Shown here: piece after piece, positions 33,372-42,727 of the stretch
How positions within the stretch are numbered: position 1 is the stretch's first letter
How the letters are laid out: the number at the start of each line of letters is the position of its first letter
Assembly (NCBI RefSeq): GCF_000367945.1
Contig: NZ_KB849179.1
Location: forward strand, 3,205,470-3,269,469
Source of the DNA: Acinetobacter proteolyticus
GTDB taxonomy: Bacteria > Pseudomonadota > Gammaproteobacteria > Pseudomonadales > Moraxellaceae
Direction: 5' to 3'
DNA: 64,000 bases
Position numbers and translations under genes: made by a program
The notes under the pieces: generated by a model
The model's input: the letters and a program-made list of their open reading frames with translations, nothing else
Database searches by the model: none
Told to the model about the DNA's origin: nothing

Positions 33372-34274
33372 ATGTTGAAACAACGTACTCTCAAGCGTGT
33401 GGTGAAAGCGAGCGGTATTGGTCTGCACAGTGGTCAAAAGGTGCTGATTAATTTTGTTCCGCATCATATTGATGGGGGTATTGTCTTTCGCCGTATCGAC
33501 TTAAATCCTCCGGTGGATATTACCGCCAATGCGCTGTTAATCCAAGAAGCCTTTATGTGTTCGAATCTGGTGCGTGACGACATTAAAGTCGGTACCATTG
33601 AACATGTGATGAGTGCGATTGCTGGCTTGGGAATTGATAACCTGATTGTTGAAGTGTCTGCATCCGAAGTGCCAATCATGGATGGGAGTGCAGGGCCTTT
33701 TATCTATTTGCTGATGCAAGGTGAACTGGCGGAGCAAGATGCGCCAAAGAAGTTCATTCGTATTTTAAAGCCAGTAGAGGCTTTAATCGACGACAAAAAA
33801 GCCATTTTCTCACCGCATTCAGGCTTCCAGCTGAACTTTACCATCGACTTTGACCATCCTGCCTTTGCCAAAGAATACCAGTCAGCGACTATCGATTTTT
33901 CGACAGAAACCTTTGTTTATGAAGTGAGTGAAGCACGAACATTCGGCTTTATGAAAGATTTAGACTATTTAAAAGCCAATAATTTGGCTTTGGGTGCAAG
34001 TCTTGAAAATGCGATTGGTGTGGATGATACCGGTGTGGTCAATGAGGAAGGTTTGCGCTTTGCCGATGAGTTTGTACGCCATAAAATTTTAGATGCTGTC
34101 GGTGACTTATATTTGCTTGGACATCAAATTATTGCCAAGTTTGATGGGTATAAATCGGGGCATGCGTTGAACAACCAGCTATTACGCAATGTTCAAAACG
34201 ATCCAAGCAGTTATGAAATTGTAACATTTAATAACGAGAGTGATTGTCCAATTCCTTATGTGAGTGTGACATAA
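33372..34274 (+). CDS. lpxC: UDP-3-O-acyl-N-acetylglucosamine deacetylase
   Basis: 300 residues, zinc deacetylase for the committed step of lipid A synthesis. KRVVKASGIGLHSGQKV at the N-terminus; zinc/active-site His in EHVMSAIAGLGID; PIMDGSAGPFIYL; SEARTFGFM; HKILDAVGDLYLLGHQIIAKFDGYKSGHALNN carrying further zinc ligands and the catalytic His. Complete for the family. Confidence 0.96.
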   Translation: MLKQRTLKRVVKASGIGLHSGQKVLINFVPHHIDGGIVFRRIDLNPPVDITANALLIQEAFMCSNLVRDDIKVGTIEHVMSAIAGLGIDNLIVEVSASEVPIMDGSAGPFIYLLMQGELAEQDAPKKFIRILKPVEALIDDKKAIFSPHSGFQLNFTIDFDHPAFAKEYQSATIDFSTETFVYEVSEARTFGFMKDLDYLKANNLALGASLENAIGVDDTGVVNEEGLRFADEFVRHKILDAVGDLYLLGHQIIAKFDGYKSGHALNNQLLRNVQNDPSSYEIVTFNNESDCPIPYVSVT

Positions 34275-34372
34275 GTCATTGTCTTTTATTGCCTATGTTA
34301 TATTATAACAATTGAATCTGAGATTTTCATCACACAAAACTAGTGTGTATTCCAATACTTAATCTATGCAGT

Positions 34373-34813
34373 TTACTTTTTATTGCTTGCCAAACGTAGT
34401 AAAGCTTGGCTAAGCTTAGGGTCGCTCACATATTCAGCGGCGCTGCGCAATTGCTCTTGGGTCTCTGATGTTAGTGTTTTTGTTGGGGGAGAGGGTTCAC
34501 GAGAAACAACTGTTTTGTTTCTTAACCGAACTTGAATTTTTCGTAATTCCTTGAGTCCTTCGAGCTGAGCTAACTGCGCAACATAGTGGCTTTGTAAATA
34601 GCTGAGTTGACTAATCATTGCTTGATTTTCACCCGTTATGATCAAAACGCCATGTTGATAACAAACAACCTGCCATTGCTCTGGTTGGGGCAGTAAGGGT
34701 TGAATAATTTTCGTAAGTTGTTTCCATTGTGTGACTTGCGTCGTCAGAAACGTTAAGTTTCCAGTTTTTATGTGTTGTCCTTTCTGTTGGAAAACGTTGT
34801 TAGGCTCAGACAT
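34373..34813 (-). CDS. dciA: DciA-family (DUF721) protein, probable helicase loader
   Basis: 146 residues. The first ~100 residues follow the DUF721 pattern: KQLTKIIQPLLPQPEQWQVV, CYQHGVLIITGENQAMISQLSYL, LKELRKIQVRLR (KH-like fold). The C-terminal tail (VSREPSPPTKTLTSETQEQLRSAAEYVSDP) is probably flexible with a helix at the end, as in DciA, which loads the replicative helicase DnaB in bacteria lacking DnaC. The position next to lpxC supports this. The N-terminus is divergent from the M23 peptidase gene. Confidence 0.78.
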   Translation of the reverse strand: MSEPNNVFQQKGQHIKTGNLTFLTTQVTQWKQLTKIIQPLLPQPEQWQVVCYQHGVLIITGENQAMISQLSYLQSHYVAQLAQLEGLKELRKIQVRLRNKTVVSREPSPPTKTLTSETQEQLRSAAEYVSDPKLSQALLRLASNKK

Positions 34814-34917
34814 AGAACTTCCTCGGAGGTGATGTGTCCATCTTAAGCGTTTGCTTCAACTGTTATCAAGGAACAGATGATAAAGGAACGTTTGAAGGAC
34901 GGTTTCAAGAGGTTTTT

Positions 34918-35622
34918 ATGCATCATACGCGTCGTATTTTACTCGCATTTTCATTGGCTGCTTCAGCTGCTTCGGTTGCTTTCGCAGATTATCAGAACAT
35001 TGGTCAAGCCACAGGTGATGACCGTTTAGAGCAATTATCAAAAACCTTAGCTCAAGGTTCTTATACTCATTCTGCTGATATGGATCTGCCAGCCGTATCG
35101 AATGTGTCAGTTAAATTACGTGAAAAAACCATTGAATTGAACAATGCAACGATCGAGAAGAAATATGGTCGTTCAGCGATTTCATCTCAAGACAATACAG
35201 CTTCTTCGTTCTCTGCAAATACAGGTTATTCTTGGTTGGTGAGTCATCCATTGCAAGAAGGCCGTGTCAGCTCTTCTTGGGGTAACCGCACCCTATTAGG
35301 TTCAACCCGTCACCATTCAGGTGTTGATCTTGCTGCACCATCAGGTACGCCAATCTATGCGACTGGCCCGGGTGTCGTGACCAAATCAGGTTGGGGTACA
35401 GGTTATGGTCAGTATGTTGAAATTGATCATGGCAACGGTTACATCACTCGTTATGCACATGCATCGCGTTTAATGGTCAATGCGGGTGACCGTGTTGGTG
35501 CAGGCGAGCATATTGCCAATGTCGGTTGTACAGGTCGTTGTACCGGACCACATTTACATTTTGAAGTTGTGAAAGATGGTCAACGGAAAAATCCATCAAC
35601 TTATTTAGCAATGTTGCCTTAA
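34918..35622 (+). CDS. M23-family metallopeptidase (LytM domain)
   Basis: 234 residues. Signal peptide MHHTRRILLAFSLAASAASVAFA, a spacer helix region, then an LytM/M23 domain with zinc ligands in TRHHSGVDLAAP (HxxxD) and TGPHLHFEVV (HxH), plus YGQYVEIDHGNGYITRYAH. All metal residues are kept, so it is probably an active peptidoglycan endopeptidase. No LysM or coiled coil is evident. A longer frame starts at 34834; 34918 is preferred because of the signal peptide and the AAGAGG before it. Confidence 0.9.
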   Translation: MHHTRRILLAFSLAASAASVAFADYQNIGQATGDDRLEQLSKTLAQGSYTHSADMDLPAVSNVSVKLREKTIELNNATIEKKYGRSAISSQDNTASSFSANTGYSWLVSHPLQEGRVSSSWGNRTLLGSTRHHSGVDLAAPSGTPIYATGPGVVTKSGWGTGYGQYVEIDHGNGYITRYAHASRLMVNAGDRVGAGEHIANVGCTGRCTGPHLHFEVVKDGQRKNPSTYLAMLP

Positions 35623-35655
35623 TGTAATTTGTTAACAGTTGTATATAAATATCCG

Positions 35656-35683
35656 AAAAAATCGCCTTTATTGGCGATTTTTT
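35656..35683 (+). terminator. Rho-independent terminator of the M23 gene
   Basis: Perfect 11-bp arms (aaaaaatcgcc / ggcgatttttt), 6-base loop, T-run included. Confidence 0.88.
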
Positions 35684-35826
35684 ATGTTTTTTGTTTCATT
35701 TCGGTCAATGACTATTTTGTCAGAAAATAATAAGGCATTTTGCATTCATTTAGGGCAATACCTCTATCACCGCAAAACATGATAAAAATAGGGTTGACAA
35801 ATAACTTAAGGGAAAAGGTGAATTGT

Positions 35827-38544
35827 ATGGCGTTTTATGGCGACTCTGACGCGCAAGAAACCCAGGAATGGCAAGAAGCATTTGATTCAGTATTACAACA
35901 TATGGGCACAGAGCGTGCTGCTTTCTTACTAGAAAAACTTTATCAACGGGCTATTGCAAAACATGTTCCAATCCAACGCCTAAATACGCCTTACCTCAAT
36001 ACCATTTCAGTTGAAGAACAACCAGCCATGCCTGGTGATCAGGATATGGAACGTCGAATTCGTGCCTTGATTCGCTGGAATGCATTGGCAATGGTGTTGC
36101 GTGCCAATAAAACGGGCGACGATTTGGGTGGTCACCTTGCAAGTTTCGCATCATCTGCAACTTTGTATGATGTGGGCTTTAACCATTTCTTCCGTGCTGC
36201 CTCAAATAATTTCGGCGGCGACATGATTTATTACCAAGGCCACTGTGCACCTGGTATCTATGCACGTTCTTTCCTCGAAGGACGTTTAAATGAAGAACAG
36301 TTAAGTAATTTCCGCCGCGAAGTGGGCGGTAATGGTTTACCAAGCTATCCACATCCGTATTTGATGCCTGACTATTGGCAGTTCCCGACCGTATCAATGG
36401 GTCTGGGGCCGATCATGTCGATTTATCAAGCACACATTCAAAAATATTTGATGAATCGTGGTTTGATTAAAGAAGAAGACCGTAAAGTCTGGGCCTATCT
36501 TGGCGATGGTGAAATGGATGAGCCAGAAAGTACGGGTGCAATTTCACTGGCAGGTCGTGAAAAGCTTGATAATCTGATTTGGGTGGTGAACTGTAACTTA
36601 CAGCGCCTCGATGGTCCTGTACGTGGTAACGGTAAAATTATTCAAGAATTAGAATCTTTATTCCGTGGTGCGGGCTGGCGTGTCATTAAAGTAGTGTGGG
36701 GCCGTCATTGGGATCCATTACTTGCGCAGGACAGTTCTGGTGCTTTAAAAGCGGTGATGGAAGAAACAGTTGATGGTGAGTACCAGCGCTATCAAGTGAA
36801 AGGTGGTGCATATACCCGTGAGAAATTCTTTGGCAAGTATCCAGAAGCTGCAGAATTGGTCAAAGATTTAAGCGATGAAGACATCGATAATCTTAACCGT
36901 GGTGGTCATGACCCGTACAAAGTGTTTGCTGCCTATGCAGAAGCAATGAAAGCCAAAGGTCAGCCTACCGTTATTCTTGCGAAAACGGTTAAAGGTTACG
37001 GTTTGTCTGAAGAAATTGAAGCGGTGAACAAAACCCACCAAATCAAAAAAATGCAGATCGATTCTTTGAAATATGTACGTGATCGTTTTAATCTGCCATT
37101 TACAGATGACAAGTTAGAAGAGCTTCCATTCTATCGCCCAAGTGAAAACTCTCCAGAAATGAAGTATATGAAGGCGCGTCGTGAAGCATTAGGCGGTTAC
37201 CTACCTGCACGCCGTCGTGAGAGTGAAACTCTAGCGATTCCTGAACTCTCTGTATTTGATGCGGTATTAAATGGTTCAGGTGGTAAAGAACAATCGACCA
37301 CGATGCTGATGGTTCGTTTAATTGCGGCTTTACTGAAAGAAAAAGCAATTAAAGACCGCGTCGTGCCAATCGTTCCAGATGAAGCGCGTACTTTTGGTTT
37401 AGAAGGGATGTTCCGTCAGCTTGGTATTTATGCTGCACACGGTCAAAAATATACCCCAGAAGACCAAGAACAGTTAATGCATTACCGTGAAGCAAGTGAC
37501 GGCCACATGTTGCAAGAAGGGATTAACGAAGCGGGTGCGATGAGTGCATGGGCTGCGTTGGCAACCAGTTATTCAACTAATAACTTGCCAATGATTCCAA
37601 TGTACATGTACTACTCAATGTTTGGTTTCCAACGTATTGGTGACATTGCGTGGGCTGCTGGTGATGCGCAGGCACAAGGCTTCTTACTTGGTGCGACTGC
37701 TGGCCGTACCACATTGAACGGTGAAGGTTTACAGCACCAAGATGGTCATTCACATATCTTGGCGAACACCATTCCAAACTGTGTATCTTATGATCCATGT
37801 TTTGGTTATGAATTGGCGGTGATTGTCCACGACGGTTTACAACGTATGTATGTCAACCAAGAGCGAGTGTTCTATTACTTAACCGTAATGAATGAAAACT
37901 ACGAGCATCCTGCAATGCCAGAAGGCGCTGAGGAAGGCATTAAACGTGGTATGTACTTGTTCGAAAAAGATGAAAAAGCCACTGTGCAATTATTGGGTTC
38001 AGGTGTCATTCTTCGTGAAGTGATTAAAGCTGCGAAAATTTTGCGTGATGAATACCAGATCCACTCTAATGTGTGGAGTGTCACCAGCTTCAATGAGTTG
38101 TCGCGTGACGGTATGGTATGTGAAGAATACAACCGTTTACACCCACTGACTGAAGACGTGAAAGAATCTTGGGTATCACAACAGTTACGTGGTACCGAAG
38201 GTATTGTTGTTTCTGCGACAGATCATATGCGTGCGTATAGCGAACAAATCCGTGCCTATCTTCCAGATGGTCGTCCATTTGTTGCATTAGGTACAGATGG
38301 TTACGGTCGTTCAGATACACGTGCGAACTTACGTAGTTTCTTTGGTGTTGACGCTGCGCATATCGTTGTTGCGACATTGAAAAAACTTGCTGATGAAGGC
38401 GAAGTTGATGCGCGTTTAGTGAAAGATGCCATTTCTAACTTTGAGTTAGATACGGATCGTCCAGTAGCATGGGCGCCACAAGCGCATCCAGAAGTTCAGG
38501 CCGTTGCTGAATACAATGAACATCAAACAGGTGAGGGGAAATAA
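35827..38544 (+). CDS. aceE: Pyruvate dehydrogenase E1 component
   Basis: 905 residues, homodimeric thiamine-diphosphate E1 that decarboxylates pyruvate and acetylates the lipoyl groups of AceF. Family stretches: ANKTGDDLGGHLASFASSA, GHCAPGIYARSFLEGRL, the ThDP motif GDGEMDEPESTGAISLAGRE...NCNLQRLDGPVRGNGKI, and DEARTFGLEGMFRQ in the C-terminal part. The frame begins at 35740, but the ATG at 35827 (MAFYGDSDAQETQEW) is where similarity to the family starts. aceF follows after 2 bases. E3 (lpd) is not adjacent. Confidence 0.96.
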   Translation: MAFYGDSDAQETQEWQEAFDSVLQHMGTERAAFLLEKLYQRAIAKHVPIQRLNTPYLNTISVEEQPAMPGDQDMERRIRALIRWNALAMVLRANKTGDDLGGHLASFASSATLYDVGFNHFFRAASNNFGGDMIYYQGHCAPGIYARSFLEGRLNEEQLSNFRREVGGNGLPSYPHPYLMPDYWQFPTVSMGLGPIMSIYQAHIQKYLMNRGLIKEEDRKVWAYLGDGEMDEPESTGAISLAGREKLDNLIWVVNCNLQRLDGPVRGNGKIIQELESLFRGAGWRVIKVVWGRHWDPLLAQDSSGALKAVMEETVDGEYQRYQVKGGAYTREKFFGKYPEAAELVKDLSDEDIDNLNRGGHDPYKVFAAYAEAMKAKGQPTVILAKTVKGYGLSEEIEAVNKTHQIKKMQIDSLKYVRDRFNLPFTDDKLEELPFYRPSENSPEMKYMKARREALGGYLPARRRESETLAIPELSVFDAVLNGSGGKEQSTTMLMVRLIAALLKEKAIKDRVVPIVPDEARTFGLEGMFRQLGIYAAHGQKYTPEDQEQLMHYREASDGHMLQEGINEAGAMSAWAALATSYSTNNLPMIPMYMYYSMFGFQRIGDIAWAAGDAQAQGFLLGATAGRTTLNGEGLQHQDGHSHILANTIPNCVSYDPCFGYELAVIVHDGLQRMYVNQERVFYYLTVMNENYEHPAMPEGAEEGIKRGMYLFEKDEKATVQLLGSGVILREVIKAAKILRDEYQIHSNVWSVTSFNELSRDGMVCEEYNRLHPLTEDVKESWVSQQLRGTEGIVVSATDHMRAYSEQIRAYLPDGRPFVALGTDGYGRSDTRANLRSFFGVDAAHIVVATLKKLADEGEVDARLVKDAISNFELDTDRPVAWAPQAHPEVQAVAEYNEHQTGEGK

Positions 38545-38546
38545 TC

Positions 38547-40511
38547 ATGCAAATCCAAGCACCTGATATTGGCGTAGATAAAGCCGTCGTTGCAGAAATC
38601 TTGGTCAAAGTGGGCGACCATGTTGCAGTTGATGATAGCCTCTTGGTTTTAGAATCAGATAAAGCCACGGTTGAAGTGCCAAGCACGGCAGCGGGTATCG
38701 TGAAAAGTATTCTGGTTCAACAGGGTGATGAGGTCACTGAAGGTGTGGCCTTGATCGAACTTGAGTCTGAGACTGCTGCTGAAGCGCCTGCGAATGAAGC
38801 ACCGAAAGCGGAAGCGCCAAAAGCAGAAGCAAAACCTGTCGAAGCTGAAACAAAAGCACAACCCGCTGCCGCTCCAACAGCGACAGCTAGTCAGGTTGTG
38901 GATGTCAAAGTTCCAGATATTGGTGTTGAAAAAGCTTTGGTTGCAGAAGTACTGGTGAAAGTCGGTGATCAGATTGAACCTGAACAAAGTATTGTGGTGG
39001 TTGAATCGGACAAGGCGACAGTAGAAGTACCAAGTTCGGTTGCGGGGATTGTGGAAGCGATCCAGATTAAAGAAGGCGACAGCATCAAAGAAGGCGTGGT
39101 CTTAATTCAGGTCAAGACTGCGAGCGCTGCAACGTCATCTGAGCCTCAAGCAGCCCCAGCTCAAACAGAAGCGCCAGCCGGAATTACAGAAGCACCAGCT
39201 GCAAGCAATACCTCAACAGGTAATGTTGAAATAGAAGTGCCTGATCTGGGTGTAGAAAAAGCACTGGTTTCAGAAATTCTGGTCAATGTGGGTGATCGCG
39301 TTGAAGCTCAACAAAGCTTATGCGTGGTTGAGTCGGACAAAGCTTCGGTTGAAGTGCCAAGTTCAGTAGCAGGCATTGTAAAAGCAATTCATGTTTCCGC
39401 CAATCAAGAAGTGCGTCAAGGCGTGGCTTTGGCAACGATTGAAGTGAGTGGCTCGGCCGCTGCATCAGCAGCGCCAAAAGCTCAAGCAGCCGCTGCACCT
39501 GCGACTCAAGCTGTAGCAGCAAAACCACAGGCGGCAGCGACAGCAGCACCGAGTGCGCCAGCGCAAGCTGAGAAGCTGACCAAAGCGCAAGAAGCTGACA
39601 ATGCCAAAGTTTATGCTGGACCGGCGGTACGTAAACTGGCTCGCGAGTTAGGTGTAGTTCTTGGACAGGTGAAAGCATCTGGTGAACATGGCCGTGTGAT
39701 GAAGGACGATGTCTTTGCTTATGTGAAAACACGTCTGACCGCACCACAACCCGCTGCTGCAACGCAAGCCGCTCCAGTGGCTTCAGGCTTGCCGAAGTTG
39801 CCAGACTTTAGTGCATTTGGTGGTGGTGAAGTGAAAACAATGACGCGTTTACAGCAAGTGTCTGTACCGCAATTGTCATTGAATAACTTTATTCCGCAAG
39901 TGACACAGTTTGACTTGGCGGATATTACCGAGCTTGAAGCATGGCGTGGCGAACTGAAAGATGGCTTTAAAAAGCAAGGTTTGAGCTTAACCATCTTGGC
40001 CTTTATTGCGAAGGCGGTTGCGCACTTGTTAAAAGAAGAGCCATATTTTGCGGGGCATTTGGCCGATGATCAAAAGTCAGTATTGCTGCGTAACGAAATC
40101 CATATGGGGATTGCGGTTGCAACACCAGATGGCTTGACGGTTCCTGTACTGCGTAATCCTGATCAAAAATCAATTAAGCAAATCGCGACGGAATTGGCCG
40201 AACTCAGCCAAAAAGCCCGTGATCGTAAATTGTCACCGAAAGATTTACAAGGTGCTAACTTTACCATTACCAGCTTGGGTAGTATTGGTGGTACCGCATT
40301 TACGCCGTTGGTCAATTGGCCGCAAGTTGCGATTTTGGGTATCTCACCGGCGACCATGCAACCGGTATGGAATGGTAAAGACTTTGATCCACGCTTAATG
40401 CTGCCATTGTCGTTATCGTATGACCACCGTGTGATTAATGGTGCTGATGCGGCACGTTTTACCAATAAGCTGACTAAATTGTTGAAAGATATTCGTAGCT
40501 TATTGCTCTAA
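38547..40511 (+). CDS. aceF: Pyruvate dehydrogenase E2 (dihydrolipoamide acetyltransferase) with three lipoyl domains
   Basis: 654 residues. Three lipoyl domains, each with the lipoylation Lys in an ESDKA motif (first Lys39, then repeats near 155 and 270), are joined by Ala/Pro/Glu/Gln-rich swinging linkers. Then come a peripheral subunit-binding domain (VYAGPAVRKLARELGVVLGQV) and the catalytic acetyltransferase domain ending with SLSYDHRVINGADAARF (catalytic His). It forms the core of the complex. It is coupled to aceE and ended by a hairpin 18 bases after the stop. Confidence 0.96.
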   Translation: MQIQAPDIGVDKAVVAEILVKVGDHVAVDDSLLVLESDKATVEVPSTAAGIVKSILVQQGDEVTEGVALIELESETAAEAPANEAPKAEAPKAEAKPVEAETKAQPAAAPTATASQVVDVKVPDIGVEKALVAEVLVKVGDQIEPEQSIVVVESDKATVEVPSSVAGIVEAIQIKEGDSIKEGVVLIQVKTASAATSSEPQAAPAQTEAPAGITEAPAASNTSTGNVEIEVPDLGVEKALVSEILVNVGDRVEAQQSLCVVESDKASVEVPSSVAGIVKAIHVSANQEVRQGVALATIEVSGSAAASAAPKAQAAAAPATQAVAAKPQAAATAAPSAPAQAEKLTKAQEADNAKVYAGPAVRKLARELGVVLGQVKASGEHGRVMKDDVFAYVKTRLTAPQPAAATQAAPVASGLPKLPDFSAFGGGEVKTMTRLQQVSVPQLSLNNFIPQVTQFDLADITELEAWRGELKDGFKKQGLSLTILAFIAKAVAHLLKEEPYFAGHLADDQKSVLLRNEIHMGIAVATPDGLTVPVLRNPDQKSIKQIATELAELSQKARDRKLSPKDLQGANFTITSLGSIGGTAFTPLVNWPQVAILGISPATMQPVWNGKDFDPRLMLPLSLSYDHRVINGADAARFTNKLTKLLKDIRSLLL

Positions 40512-40528
40512 TCGCTTTTTGAATTCTG

Positions 40529-40560
40529 AAAACCTCGCTTTGGCGGGGTTTTCTGTTTTA
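40529..40560 (+). terminator. Terminator of aceEF
   Basis: Stem gaaaacctcgc / gcggggttttc (one G-U pair), loop of 4, then a T-rich run. Confidence 0.82.
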
Positions 40561-40634
40561 GGCTGGAAAAAAATACGGCTTTATTTATGTTATGTTGAAC
40601 TGAGAATAAATTTTCATTGCTTGAAGGAGCAGGG

Positions 40635-40922
40635 ATGTTGGTGATTTATCGGATGATGCTGCCTTTATTACTCATTGTTTTTGTGGCGATGGGACTATGG
40701 GTCAGCTTTTTACATTTCCCCTGGGATTGGGTGATGTATGTGGTGATGGGGTTTGAAGTGTTGCTTGCGACTGTCGTGATGGCAATGGAATATCAAGCCC
40801 AAAATGTAGGCGGGGCAAGCGGTTGGGGTGGTTTTGGCTTTTTGGGGCTTAGTGCCTATTTGGCTTTTTTTCTCGGTTTATTACGTGTGCTCATTTGGAG
40901 TTACCAAAAATTTTGGGTTTAA
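40635..40922 (+). CDS. Small integral membrane protein, unknown function
   Basis: 95 residues with about three hydrophobic segments: YRMMLPLLLIVFVAMGLWV, WVMYVVMGFEVLLATVVMA and GFLGLSAYLAFFLGLLRVLIW. A Gly-rich loop (NVGGASGWGGFG) separates the second and third. No family recognised. The ATG at 40635 has AAGGAGCAGGG upstream; a TTG at 40617 is also in frame. It sits alone between aceF and the riboswitch. Confidence 0.68.
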   Translation: MLVIYRMMLPLLLIVFVAMGLWVSFLHFPWDWVMYVVMGFEVLLATVVMAMEYQAQNVGGASGWGGFGFLGLSAYLAFFLGLLRVLIWSYQKFWV

Positions 40923-40964
40923 CCATTCAAAACCATTTTATTGTTTGCTAAAATAGCTTCACTT

Positions 40965-41170
40965 CATTGGGGAGTAGCCGCTCTTTACGCAAAGTAAAGA
41001 GGTGATGATCAACATAATTGTTCAACTGAACATGGTCATCATAGCAAAGAACCAAGAACAGCTTCTCAGCTGTGCTTTTGTTGGCAAGACCTTTGATTTA
41101 CCACTCTGCATCAATCTATTTGATTTTGGCTAGCAGGAGCGGTAGGTCATCGGTATATTTTGCTAGCCAG
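40965..41170 (+). promoter_or_regulatory. yybP-ykoY-type manganese riboswitch
   Basis: The leader contains the conserved ggggagtagcc (40969-40979) and ggcaagacc (41083-41091) of the yybP-ykoY aptamer, with pairing stretches gatgatca / tggtcatcat between them. A downstream hairpin, ggctagca (41128-41135) / tgctagcc (41161-41168), lies just before the start codon of the GDT1-family gene and probably forms the expression platform. Mn2+ binding is expected to turn on this exporter. Confidence 0.88.
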
Positions 41171-41181
41171 AGCATTCAATT

Positions 41182-41757
41182 ATGTATGAATTCCTCATCT
41201 CCACCTCAATTGTTGCCCTTGCTGAAATGGGTGATAAAACACAATTGCTCGCACTCTTGCTTGCAGCACGTTTCCGTAAACCAATTCCGATTTTAATTGC
41301 CATTCTATTAGCCACCACGATCAACCATGGTATTTCTGCTGTCTTGGGACAATGGATTACCACCGTACTCAGCCCTGAAATTCTATTATGGATTTTGGCA
41401 CTTGGTTTTATCGGAATGGCGATCTGGATGCTGATTCCAGATGAACTGGGTGATGAAACTGAAAACATCAATAAATGGCAGAAATTCGGGGTATTTGGTG
41501 CTACCTTCATTTTGTTCTTCTTGGCTGAAATTGGTGATAAAACCCAGATTGCAACTGTCGCTTTAGCGGCACGTTTTGACAGTGTGTTCTGGGTGATGCT
41601 GGGCACAACATTTGGAATGATGCTTGCCAATGCACCTGCGGTATTTATTGGTAATAAGCTGGCAGATAAATTGCCAATTTCATTGATCCATAAAATTGGT
41701 GCTGCAATTTTCTTGATTGTCGGTGTCTCTACTTTAGTGCAGCATTACTTTTTCTAA
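41182..41757 (+). CDS. TMEM165/GDT1-family manganese exporter
   Basis: 191 residues, six to seven membrane segments in two related halves, each with the family ExGDKT motif: VALAEMGDKTQLLALLLAARF (near residue 14) and FLAEIGDKTQIATVALAARF (near residue 113). The family (UPF0016; MneA/Mnx in bacteria) exports Mn2+, sometimes Ca2+. The manganese-type riboswitch just upstream supports the ion assignment. It is a single gene. Confidence 0.9.
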   Translation: MYEFLISTSIVALAEMGDKTQLLALLLAARFRKPIPILIAILLATTINHGISAVLGQWITTVLSPEILLWILALGFIGMAIWMLIPDELGDETENINKWQKFGVFGATFILFFLAEIGDKTQIATVALAARFDSVFWVMLGTTFGMMLANAPAVFIGNKLADKLPISLIHKIGAAIFLIVGVSTLVQHYFF

Positions 41758-41920
41758 GTGGTTTGAATTTTAAATCAGCGATGGCCCATCCAAATGTGAT
41801 GGGCTTTTTCTTATCAATTATGATAAAAATCCAATATCTGATTGAAACATGAGCTAAATCCCATTATTTTATTATGGAATTAAAAATATTTCATATTTAA
41901 AGAATTTTTCTGGGGTGGTT

Positions 41921-42727
41921 ATGAGTTTTGAGCGGACAACATCGCAAATATTGTTTGATAATGGTACACATAAATGCATTAGTTTTACCAGTTTGGTTAA
42001 AGGGGAAGGCATTCAGGCTAATCAATTCTTAATTATTGATCATGAACGTGCCGCTGTCTTAGATCCTGGTGGTGATCTCACTTATGTTCCCTTAACCATG
42101 GAACTCAATCGTTATACCAAACTGAAAAATCTTGACTATGTAATGGCCTCGCATCAAGACCCTGACATTATTACCTCAATGCCGCGTTGGTTGGTGTATA
42201 CCGATGCCAAAGTCGTGGCCTCTAAGCTGTGGGCGCGCTTTTTACCACATTTGAATTCAGCTTTTATGAGTGATCGAATGAAAGGCAATTGGGAAGAACG
42301 TCTGATTGAACTGTCCGATACAGGGCAAATTATTCCTTTGGGTGAATCTTTTATTGTTGCAGTGCCTGCACATTTCCTACATTCGGTGGGGAATTTCCAG
42401 TTTTATGATCCAACCGCAAAAATTCTATTTTCTGGGGATATGGGCGCTTCCATTGTCGACGATGCCAGTCTGCCGATTACTGATTTTGACGCACACATCA
42501 AAAAAATGAAGGGTTTTCACCAGCGTTATATGTGTTCCAATAAAGTCATTCGTTTGTGGGTGAATATGGTACGGCAAATGGATTTAGAGATGATTGTGCC
42601 GCAACACGGTACGGCCTTTGTCGGCAAGACCATGATCACTCAGTTTTTGGACTGGATTGAAACTTTAGAGTGTGGCGTAGACTTGATGAATGAATATGTC
42701 TTTAGTCTGCCCGCTGAAATGAGCTAA
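41921..42727 (+). CDS. ODP-type metallo-beta-lactamase-fold protein
   Basis: 268 residues. The MBL fold is similar to the oxygen-binding di-iron (ODP) branch of flavodiiron proteins but without a flavodoxin domain. Metal positions: ASHQDPDII (replacing HxExDH), VPAHFLHSVGNF, ILFSGDMGASI and IVPQHGTAF. The first His and Asp fit the iron site, but the second His of HxExDH is Ile here, so the metal set may be altered. ILDHERAAVLDPGG-like N-terminal strand present. It may sense oxygen or reactive nitrogen; function unproven. Single gene. GTG at 41915 is two codons upstream. Confidence 0.78.
   Translation: MSFERTTSQILFDNGTHKCISFTSLVKGEGIQANQFLIIDHERAAVLDPGGDLTYVPLTMELNRYTKLKNLDYVMASHQDPDIITSMPRWLVYTDAKVVASKLWARFLPHLNSAFMSDRMKGNWEERLIELSDTGQIIPLGESFIVAVPAHFLHSVGNFQFYDPTAKILFSGDMGASIVDDASLPITDFDAHIKKMKGFHQRYMCSNKVIRLWVNMVRQMDLEMIVPQHGTAFVGKTMITQFLDWIETLECGVDLMNEYVFSLPAEMS

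Noticed and set aside
38761..39600. Low-complexity, repeat-like DNA in aceF
   Set aside because: Explained by three lipoyl domains and their Ala/Pro/Glu linkers, normal for this protein.
39283..39762. 159-residue frame on the minus strand in aceF
   Set aside because: Antisense to the Ala/Pro-rich linkers and binding domain of AceF; composition is Leu/Gln/His-rich as expected for a shadow frame.
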